This document shows positions 6,130-12,566 of a stretch of DNA of 12,566 nucleotides, in pieces (the first letter of the stretch is position 1; each line of letters begins with the position of its first letter). This DNA is from Spirosoma sp. Its GTDB lineage: Bacteria > Bacteroidota > Bacteroidia > Cytophagales > Spirosomataceae. The notes under the pieces were generated by a model. That model was not told the origin of the DNA and searched no databases. It saw nothing but the letters and a program-made list of their open reading frames with translations. Location of the stretch: positions 1 to 12,566 of the forward strand of contig JANXVQ010000028.1 in assembly GCA_025351545.1 (NCBI GenBank), in the 5' to 3' direction. Position numbers and translations under genes: made by a program.

Positions 6130-7200
6130 TTAAACAAACTCCGTGCCCCGTTCTTTGGCATCGGACACAAAGTTTTTCACTTTTTGCTCTTCTTCTTTGC
6201 GGCAGATCATCAGCACATTGTCGTACTCAGCCACAATGTAGCCATCTAAGCCGTTTACCACGACCAGGCGGTCTTTTGGCGTTTTAATGATGCAGTTTTT
6301 GGTATCGTATAGCAGGATATGGCCGTCAATCACATTTAAATCGTCGTTCTTTTCCGACACTTCATATAATGACTTCCAGGTGCCCAAATCTGACCAGCCA
6401 AAATCGCTTAATACGACGTATACATTACCCGCTTTTTCCATCAGACCGTTGTCAATGGAAATGCTTTTGGTGAGAGAATAGGCTTTATCTACAAACCCTT
6501 TTTCCCGGTCGGTGTAATACGCATCGTTGCCTTCCTCAAAAATTTCGGCTATTTCGGGCAAGTAGGTTTCAAACGCCTTGATAATAGACTTGACATTCCA
6601 CACGAAAATACCCGCATTCCAGACAAATTCACCACTTTCCAGAAACTGTCGTGCCAGTTCAACATGGGGTTTTTCGGTAAACGTCTTGACCTTTTTAAGC
6701 GTCCCCTCTCCTTCCGGAATATATTGAATATAACCATAGCCTGTGTCGGGGCGGCTAGGCTGAATACCCAGCGTAACCAGAATATTCTGCTCTTTCGTTT
6801 GGTCCAGAGCGGCCTGAATAGTGCGCTTGAACTCTTCTTCTTTCAGAATAATATGATCGGCGGGGGCTACTATGATATTAGCATCCGGGTCTTTTTGGGC
6901 TATTTTATAACAGGCATAGGCTACGCAGGGAGCCGTATTCCGCGCGATCGGTTCACACAATACTTGATCATCAGTCAGTTGCGGAAGCTGTTGCTGGCAA
7001 AGATTCTTATAAAGCGAACTGGTAACGATAAAAATATTTTCGAATGGACAAACACCCTCAAAACGATCGGCAGTTTGTTGAAGCAGTGTTCGGCCCGTGC
7101 CGAGTACATCATGGAATTGCTTGGGATAACTCGTTCGACTGAAAGGCCAAAACCGAGTTCCGACGCCCCCCGCCATAATTACTACATAGGTGTGATTCAT
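6130..7200 (-). CDS. manC: Mannose-1-phosphate guanylyltransferase
   Basis: This enzyme makes GDP-mannose from mannose-1-phosphate and GTP, supplying mannose and fucose for surface polysaccharides and glycans. The 356-aa protein has the full nucleotidyltransferase signature: GGVGTRFWPFSR (11-22) with PKQF (26-29), EPIARNTAP (83-91), PADH (113-116), PDTGYGYI (151-158), FTEKP (174-178), WNAGIF (194-199) and DFGWSDLGTW (266-275). It stops at the length of single-function enzymes and lacks the C-terminal cupin phosphomannose isomerase domain of bifunctional ManC/AlgA. The start is ATG 7198-7200; a TTG two codons upstream is less likely. It stands apart from the RND operon by 138 bp and no other sugar-nucleotide gene is adjacent, so it appears monocistronic. 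No exact -7 box was found upstream. Confidence 0.96.
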   Translation of the reverse strand: MNHTYVVIMAGGVGTRFWPFSRTSYPKQFHDVLGTGRTLLQQTADRFEGVCPFENIFIVTSSLYKNLCQQQLPQLTDDQVLCEPIARNTAPCVAYACYKIAQKDPDANIIVAPADHIILKEEEFKRTIQAALDQTKEQNILVTLGIQPSRPDTGYGYIQYIPEGEGTLKKVKTFTEKPHVELARQFLESGEFVWNAGIFVWNVKSIIKAFETYLPEIAEIFEEGNDAYYTDREKGFVDKAYSLTKSISIDNGLMEKAGNVYVVLSDFGWSDLGTWKSLYEVSEKNDDLNVIDGHILLYDTKNCIIKTPKDRLVVVNGLDGYIVAEYDNVLMICRKEEEQKVKNFVSDAKERGTEFV

Positions 7201-7338
7201 TGGCAATGAAGTATTTTCAACAAAGTTGTTACTATAAAACCAATATATGAAATATAAGTTTTGACTTCGTAGACTGTCCCTCTAGATTTAACGAATACCA
7301 AAACGTATACAGCAGCTACACATTAAGAATTTAGTGGC

Positions 7339-8823
7339 CTAAAAATCGCCACCAATAGCTCGCAGCAGGGCTACAGCATATTGCACTTCCTGACTGCGAA
7401 GTTGCACCAACTGCTGCTCTGTAGTCAAAATAGTTCTCTGAGCATCAAGCACTTCCAGATATGTAGCAAGACCCCGAACATACAGCTCGCGGTTATACTG
7501 TTCGGTTCGACGCGCTAAGGTCAGCGTCTGGCTTTGCAAATCAATCTGTTGGCGCAATAGCGTCAGGTTATCCAGAGCGGTTTCAGCGTCGCGCTGGGCT
7601 AGTTGGAGAGCCTGCAAATAGATTTGCTGATTAGATTGAGCCTGTTGTTTCGAGAGGGCAATATTCTGACGCGCCCGATGACCTTCGTAAAGCGGCACCG
7701 AAGCATTGACCCCCACAATATAGGTGGCACTGCTAGGCGTGAACCAAGGGCCAATCTTACCCGACAATATCCCCCCAGACCCAATCAATGTAACCCGTGG
7801 TTGGGTGCTGGCTTGCTGAAGTACCACTTGCGCAGCAGAAACCTGATTCTGACGGATAAACTGGACCAGATCAGGTCGGCGTTGAAGCTGCTCGGCCGTT
7901 ACGCTCGCGTAGGGGTAGGTTGGAATAGCGGAAGGCAACGCGCCAGACGGCACAGAAAACCCATTCGGGTCTTGAGCGCAAAGTTGTGCCAATCCATTAA
8001 CGAGTTCTACACGAGCTCGTTCCAGCCCTTTGAGTGTAACCCGCAACCCGGCATAGTCCGTTTCGGCTCGCTGCACGTCGATCTGATTAATCAATCCAAC
8101 CCGAAAGCGTTCGCGGAGAATTGATAACGTGGTATCCCGCGACTGAATATTCCGACGAAAAACGCCCTGTTCGGCATCATTACCCCGAATAAGCATATAG
8201 GTACGGGCAATATCGGATGCCAGCGAAAGCCGAAACGACTGATAATCGGCATCACTCGCCTGAGCCTGCAAATTAGCCACAGCAATTCCGCTCCGGATAC
8301 GCTTGAATAAATCCAGTTCGTAGCTGGCATCAATTGGCAGCAACTGAAATGTGTTCAACTGAAAGCGAGGCAATAAATCGGCCTGATTTGCAATGGTGAG
8401 CGGGCGACGCTCAGACAGACTCTGAGTCGTAACCAGCGCTGAACTTCGCAGAGATGGCGATAGAAATGACTGTGCTACCCGTACTCGAATCCGCGATTCC
8501 TCTAACCGGCTCAATGCTCCCCGAAGGTTCGGGCTATTGTCCAGTCCCAACTGAATCAACGATTCAAGCATTGGGTCGCTGAATCGACTAAAACCACTGA
8601 CCGTCAAGGTCGGGCTTAACTCACTGGCCGTTACGGTTGCCAACGGTGCAGCATTTCCAATGGCGGCAGGCGCTTGGGTTTGAACCGTGCCCGGTGTGTT
8701 GGCAGGACCAGTACCGGGCTGAATCGTGACTGAACCACTGGGTGCATTCAGGGGTACAGTTTGAGCCGATACCTGACCGACGAAAATACTTAAAACGAAA
8801 ACACTACTAAAAAACTTTATCAT
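7339..8823 (-). CDS. Outer-membrane efflux channel, TolC/NodT family
   Basis: The channel of the tripartite efflux pump, forming a trimeric outer-membrane beta-barrel with a periplasmic helical tunnel. The 494-aa precursor begins with a signal peptide (1-20) with a likely signal-peptidase I site at VSA|Q. Residues 21-70 are a low-complexity Pro/Thr/Ala stretch. Two OEP (PF02321) repeats follow, roughly 80-285 and 305-490, with the NodT-like motifs ASYELDLFKRIRSGI in the first, RRPDL at the start of the second, and the C-terminal RGLATYLEVLDAQR. Many NodT proteins are lipoproteins with an N-terminal Cys; this one has no lipobox, so it is probably not acylated. Its ATG overlaps the adaptor stop by 4 bp (ATGA), showing translational coupling. 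It is the last gene of the operon. Substrate unknown. Confidence 0.94.
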   Translation of the reverse strand: MIKFFSSVFVLSIFVGQVSAQTVPLNAPSGSVTIQPGTGPANTPGTVQTQAPAAIGNAAPLATVTASELSPTLTVSGFSRFSDPMLESLIQLGLDNSPNLRGALSRLEESRIRVRVAQSFLSPSLRSSALVTTQSLSERRPLTIANQADLLPRFQLNTFQLLPIDASYELDLFKRIRSGIAVANLQAQASDADYQSFRLSLASDIARTYMLIRGNDAEQGVFRRNIQSRDTTLSILRERFRVGLINQIDVQRAETDYAGLRVTLKGLERARVELVNGLAQLCAQDPNGFSVPSGALPSAIPTYPYASVTAEQLQRRPDLVQFIRQNQVSAAQVVLQQASTQPRVTLIGSGGILSGKIGPWFTPSSATYIVGVNASVPLYEGHRARQNIALSKQQAQSNQQIYLQALQLAQRDAETALDNLTLLRQQIDLQSQTLTLARRTEQYNRELYVRGLATYLEVLDAQRTILTTEQQLVQLRSQEVQYAVALLRAIGGDF

Positions 8824-9920
8824 CGCTGGACTATGGTTTTCTCGGCTACGGCCTTCCGAAATCTTACTTTTTGACCATCGCGCAGGCGGTCGTTTGGATT
8901 TGTCACAACAAGTTCCTGTCCGGTCAGGCCACTCATGGCTTCGAGCGTTGTTCCATAATCCCGGCCAAGTGTAATGCCGACAAAACGTACGCGCTGGTCG
9001 GTGTCAACGACCACTACGCGCGGCCCCTCGGCGGTGATTTGCAAGGCATTAGCCGGAATCAATACTGGTCCCTTGGCGGCAATCATATTGAATTTAACCT
9101 GACTGTACAGACCTGACGGCAAATCCTGCTTCGGATTTGGGATAACAACTTCGGCCAGCAAAGTTCGGGAATCACTTCGTAAAGCGCCAGAAGTATGAAC
9201 GACTTTACCTGCAAAAGATTGGTTCTTCAATTCTGGTATCGTAACTGTAGCAGGTTGACCAATTTTTACGTACCGGAAGTAAGTCTGTGGCACATCCACA
9301 AATACCCGCAGAGTGCCTACTTCCGACAGGGTGAACAAGGGGGGACCTGCTCCCGGCGACACGAGTGTTCCGTTTTCAGCCGTCCGGCTGGTGATGATTC
9401 CACTAAAAGGGGCACGAATTTGCTGTAAATCTTTCAAGGCTTGCAACCGACCCAGATTGGCTTGCGAAACCGTTACCGCCGACCGACGGGTATCAATGTC
9501 CTGTTTGGCAATTGCACCCGGCAGTTGAACACTCTGTAAGCGGTCGAGGTTGATTTGAGCCAGTTGCTGATCAGCTTTGGCGCGGGCAATATCCTGATCG
9601 AGTTCGGGCGCGTCAATCGTAGCCAGAAGTTGACCCTGTTTTACCTGCGCACCAATGTCAACGTACCACCGACGAAGAAATCCCTGTGTCCGGGCGTAGA
9701 GTGGCGTCTGTCGGTACGGCTGAATCTGGCCGGGCAAACTCAGGCCAGTCGTATCTGACGAATGTTTCAGCGGTACGGCGTTAACAATAGGATCACGGTT
9801 GATTTCCTCCGTTACGGCCGCTTTCAATTCCTGCGTATTTCGGATACGCGGCAAGACCCCGAAAAAGATGAACACCGCGATCAGCAGTAGCAGAGGAATA
9901 ATGATACGGAGTGCTTTCAT
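8820..9920 (-). CDS. RND efflux periplasmic adaptor (membrane fusion protein)
   Basis: The adaptor links the inner-membrane RND permease to the outer-membrane channel. The 366-aa protein has one N-terminal membrane anchor (5-24, no lipobox), then a lipoyl half-motif (GFLRRWYVDIGAQVKQGQLLATIDAPEL begins at 80), a short alpha-helical hairpin (107-165), the second lipoyl half (IRAPFSGIITSR at 168-179), a beta-barrel domain (about 200-275) and a membrane-proximal domain to the end. This is the HlyD/MFP order. The hairpin is short, as in RND rather than type I secretion adaptors. ATG 9918-9920 lies 75 bp after the DUF952 stop, and its stop overlaps the start of the channel gene by 4 bp. Substrate cannot be told. 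Confidence 0.94.
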   Translation of the reverse strand: MKALRIIIPLLLLIAVFIFFGVLPRIRNTQELKAAVTEEINRDPIVNAVPLKHSSDTTGLSLPGQIQPYRQTPLYARTQGFLRRWYVDIGAQVKQGQLLATIDAPELDQDIARAKADQQLAQINLDRLQSVQLPGAIAKQDIDTRRSAVTVSQANLGRLQALKDLQQIRAPFSGIITSRTAENGTLVSPGAGPPLFTLSEVGTLRVFVDVPQTYFRYVKIGQPATVTIPELKNQSFAGKVVHTSGALRSDSRTLLAEVVIPNPKQDLPSGLYSQVKFNMIAAKGPVLIPANALQITAEGPRVVVVDTDQRVRFVGITLGRDYGTTLEAMSGLTGQELVVTNPNDRLRDGQKVRFRKAVAEKTIVQR

Positions 9921-9995
9921 AAGTTATAGTTGACTGGCAGTAAAGAGTTTTATTAGCGACACATATTGTCTGTTATTCCCGGTATGCTCGCTTGA

Positions 9996-10292
9996 TTATA
10001 AACTTTCAATATGCACCACAGCGTCTTTGTTGAGCGGTCCATATAAATGTGGAAACAATTCATTATTGATGGCAATCTCATGTTTCAATTCGTGAATCAG
10101 TTTATCAACATCGATATGAAGCAGTAATAAATCGGGGACGTTCGGGTAATAGCGACTTAACGTTCCGGTTACCTGTTCTTTTTGAGATAGATGAATAAAC
10201 CCTTCAGTCTGTAAACTAGCCGCTTCATAGGTCGGCAAGCTTTTCTGTCTTGCCCACTCTTCGGCTGAAACGATATGATAAATCAGGTTCAT
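9996..10292 (-). CDS. DUF952 family protein
   Basis: A 98-aa cytoplasmic protein matching DUF952 (PF06108) in length and motifs: IYHI at 4-7, a Trp at 13, GFIHLS at 31-36, the LLLHIDVDKL strand at 55-64, and the C-terminal FPHLYGPL at 80-87. The His/Ser/Tyr residues in these motifs are the family's most conserved and may form an active site. I recall a proposal relating the family to ADP-ribosyltransferase-like folds, but no activity is established and I do not claim one. The ATG (10290-10292) shares its A with the permease stop codon (TAATG), so it is likely translated by reinitiation after the permease. It separates permease and adaptor, so it is part of the efflux operon by position. Whether it takes part in efflux or is a passenger is unknown. 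Confidence 0.88.
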   Translation of the reverse strand: MNLIYHIVSAEEWARQKSLPTYEAASLQTEGFIHLSQKEQVTGTLSRYYPNVPDLLLLHIDVDKLIHELKHEIAINNELFPHLYGPLNKDAVVHIESL

Positions 10293-12566
10293 TATGCAGC
10301 GGCCGGGGGTTGAGAATTTGCGTTTGTTTTCTTGACCAGATAACTAAACACGACGGGCACAAACAGCAACGTCGTGAACGTAGCCATCAGCAAACCACCA
10401 ATAACGGCCCGACCTAACGGCGCATTCTGTTCACCACCTTCACCCAAGCCTAATGACATTGGCAACATGCCAATAATCATAGCAATAGCGGTCATCAAAA
10501 TGGGACGCAGACGTGTTCGGCCCGCTTCCAGTGCTGCTTCATTCGCATCGCCACCTACTTCGGGTAGATGATCTTTAGCAAAACTAACCAATAAAATGCT
10601 GTTCGCCGTGGCCACCCCTACACTCATAATAGCGCCCATCAGCGATGGAATACTGAACGTTGTGCCGGTCAGAAACAGCATCCAGACCATACCGCATAAA
10701 GCACCTGGCAAGGCTGTAATAATAATAAATGGATAGCGGAACGACTGGAAGTTGACCACCATCAACAAATAGACCAGCAAAGCCGCGAACACGATACCGA
10801 TACCCAGGCGATTAAAGGCACTCTCCATGCTTTCAACCTGCCCCCGGATGGAAACAGTGTTACCGGGTTTTAGTTGCGTTTTGGCTTCGGTGGTGAGTTT
10901 TTCTAATGCCTTGGCCACCGACCCTAGATCGGTTTTTTCGACGGATGCATAAACGTCGTAACTCGGTTGTGTGTTGACCCGATTTATGATAACCGGAGCG
11001 GTAGTACGCTTCATAGTCATCACGTTACTAAGTAACTGGAGCGATGAGCGACCATCTGCCTGAGCAACCGAAATGGGCGTTTGAAGCAATTTGTCGTATG
11101 ATTCCAGCTTATAAGGTGGCGTTTGTACGACAATTACATAGGGAAAACCGGTAACGGGATCGGGCCAGAAGTTAGGCCGTGTTTGACCCGTACCACTCAG
11201 TGAAATATTCAGGTTTGTCGCTACGCGTTGTTCGGTTAGGCCAAACTGACTGGCACGTTCGCGATCGACACTCAAAAACAATTCAGGCGCATCCAGAACC
11301 TGATGCAAATGCACATCGACAGCCCCTGGAATTTGGGTTATTTTACCTTCCAGCTCACGGGCAACTTTCAGATTGTTAGCGCGGTCGAAACCCGATACCT
11401 GTACGTCGATGGCGGCCGTCAGACCAAAATTGAGAATCTGACTAACGATATCGGCGGGAAGAAAGAAATAGGTAACGCCCGGCATCTCTTCGCGTAATCG
11501 TGCCCGCAGTTCGCGCACATAGTCAACAGTTGGGTGCGAGCGCTCTTCACCGAGCGAAATGAGTAATTCAGCATCGGCAGAACTAGCCGTTGAGTTATCC
11601 GAAAAGAAGAAGTTGTACCGTTCCGATGTTAGGCCGATGTTGCTAATCACCGAGCTTACTTCAGCTTCAGGAATAACTTCGCGTACAATTTCGGTGGTTT
11701 TGGCAGCCACCTGCTCAGTAGACTCAAGCCTCGTTCCAGCCGGAGCCCGCAAGTGTAGTCTGATTTGTCCACCATCGACTTGCGGGAAGAAATCACGACC
11801 AACAAACGGGATCAATACAAACGTGAAGACGACAACGACCAGGAATACAGCGAGTACCGTCCGGCGGTTTGCCAGCACCCACTCCAGGGTACGAATATAG
11901 CGAGCCTGAAAACGGTCGAAGCCTGCGTTGAATCGATTGTAGAACCGCGCAAAAGCGTTCGGTCGTTTTGCTTCGCCTTGTCCGGAATGTCCCTGGTTTT
12001 TCAACATCAAGTCGGCCAGTGCCGGAACCAGCGTCCGCGAAAGTATATACGAGGCAAGCATAGCAAATACTACTGCTTCGGCCAGTGGTCCAAAAAGGAA
12101 CCGCGCCGGACCTTCGAGAAATAATACCGATGTAAATACGATACAGATTGTCAGCGTTGATACGAGCGTTGGGGTGGCAATCTGTTGGGCTCCTTCCAGA
12201 ATAGCCTGCCGTAACGGCATGCCTAATTCTTCATTTCGGTGAATATTTTCGATGGTTACCGTCGCGTCATCGACCAAGATACCAATAGCCAGAGCCAACC
12301 CGCCAAGCGTTTGAATGTTGAGTGTTTCACCCAATAAGTACAATACAATCAGCGAGCAGAGAATTGACAGGGGAATTGAAATGGCAACAATGAGTGTACT
12401 GCGCCAGCTTCCCAGAAATAGCAGAATCAATCCCGCCGTGAGTAAGGCGGCAATCATCCCCTCGACCAGTACGCCTTTTATAGACGCCCGTACAAATACC
12501 GACTGGTCGAATAGGGCTTCGATGCGCAGATTTGAGGGAGCAGCCGCTCGAACAGTCGGCAAAATC
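10292..12566 (-). CDS. RND efflux permease, HAE1-like, N-terminus outside window
   Basis: The inner-membrane proton-driven pump of the tripartite system. The frame runs through the right edge; about 757 C-terminal residues are present and roughly 290 are missing compared with the usual 1030-1050. The fragment begins before TM2 (EALFDQSVFVRASIKGVLVEG). TM4 carries the proton-relay pair in GILVDDATVTIEN (codons at 12266-12271). TM7 lies near residue 235-253, followed by the second periplasmic porter/docking part to about 595, then TM8-TM12. The relay Arg and Thr of TM11 are kept (RLRPILMT). In TM10, the position of AcrB Lys940 is Ala (GVATANSILLVSFAKD), as in a broad AcrB-divergent subgroup of permeases. 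Order permease, DUF952, adaptor, channel is unlike acrAB. Drug or other hydrophobic substrate is likely but unproven; CusA-type metal export is not indicated. Confidence 0.95.
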   Translation of the reverse strand, partial: ILPTVRAAAPSNLRIEALFDQSVFVRASIKGVLVEGMIAALLTAGLILLFLGSWRSTLIVAISIPLSILCSLIVLYLLGETLNIQTLGGLALAIGILVDDATVTIENIHRNEELGMPLRQAILEGAQQIATPTLVSTLTICIVFTSVLFLEGPARFLFGPLAEAVVFAMLASYILSRTLVPALADLMLKNQGHSGQGEAKRPNAFARFYNRFNAGFDRFQARYIRTLEWVLANRRTVLAVFLVVVVFTFVLIPFVGRDFFPQVDGGQIRLHLRAPAGTRLESTEQVAAKTTEIVREVIPEAEVSSVISNIGLTSERYNFFFSDNSTASSADAELLISLGEERSHPTVDYVRELRARLREEMPGVTYFFLPADIVSQILNFGLTAAIDVQVSGFDRANNLKVARELEGKITQIPGAVDVHLHQVLDAPELFLSVDRERASQFGLTEQRVATNLNISLSGTGQTRPNFWPDPVTGFPYVIVVQTPPYKLESYDKLLQTPISVAQADGRSSLQLLSNVMTMKRTTAPVIINRVNTQPSYDVYASVEKTDLGSVAKALEKLTTEAKTQLKPGNTVSIRGQVESMESAFNRLGIGIVFAALLVYLLMVVNFQSFRYPFIIITALPGALCGMVWMLFLTGTTFSIPSLMGAIMSVGVATANSILLVSFAKDHLPEVGGDANEAALEAGRTRLRPILMTAIAMIIGMLPMSLGLGEGGEQNAPLGRAVIGGLLMATFTTLLFVPVVFSYLVKKTNANSQPPAAA

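Noticed and set aside
6664..7209. 181-aa open frame opposite manC
   Set aside because: It is a shadow of a strongly recognisable gene, with no coding features of its own.
7299..7307. Minus-strand TACGTTTTG as a manC -7 box
   Set aside because: The spacing is off the TAnnTTTG consensus by one base and it lies about 100 bp from the start codon.
1..12566. CRISPR arrays, insertion sequences, tRNA or rRNA genes, defence systems
   Set aside because: No regularly spaced direct repeats, transposase or nuclease-like proteins, or tRNA/rRNA-like sequences were seen; the proteins are housekeeping, envelope and transport types.

Overview
The window looks like a chromosomal segment of a Bacteroidota bacterium, most likely a Cytophagales member of the Spirosoma type (inference). 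The signs are a long plant/cyanobacterium-like IspH, a short ManC without an isomerase domain, MKK-type export signals, starts without obvious Shine-Dalgarno sequences, and two exact matches to the Bacteroidota -7 box TAnnTTTG. Base composition is moderate, with AT-rich intergenic gaps. There is no transposase, integrase, CRISPR array, tRNA or rRNA, so this reads as ordinary core-genome territory.

Left part (1-1549): the 3' end of a TPR protein gene converges on an Lrp/AsnC regulator. After an AT-rich gap comes a head-to-head pair of two small conserved proteins: a TIGR03643/DUF2805 protein (minus) and a 55-aa DUF2256 zinc-ribbon-like protein (plus). Their start codons are 40 bp apart.

Middle part (1550-5394): an exported GHL10/YngK-like glycosyl hydrolase with a TonB-like Pro/Lys linker and a C-terminal fibronectin-III-like domain is followed, tail to tail with one base between stops, by ispH (minus). 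A 220-bp divergent gap leads to a flavin-reductase-family protein (plus). The convergent gap after it holds a GC-rich hairpin and a stretch resembling the C-terminus of an ABC ATPase.

Right part (5395-12566), all minus strand: a small exported lipocalin-like protein, a 168-bp gap with a long nested inverted repeat, mannose-1-phosphate guanylyltransferase (GDP-mannose supply), and a tripartite RND efflux operon. The efflux operon is transcribed from the right edge in the order RND permease (5' end outside the window), DUF952 protein, periplasmic adaptor, NodT/TolC-like outer-membrane channel. Permease and DUF952 share a TAATG junction, and adaptor and channel share an ATGA junction, so both pairs look translationally coupled.

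Several starts differ from the longest open frame: the TTG starts at 1572, 4566 and 7206 are replaced by in-frame ATGs, and the TIGR03643 gene is shortened so that it does not overlap the DUF2256 gene. I saw no clear previously undescribed multi-gene system. The most interesting items are the TIGR03643/DUF2256 pair, the DUF952 gene inside the efflux operon, the nested palindrome at 5999-6127, and the RND permease lacking the usual TM10 lysine.
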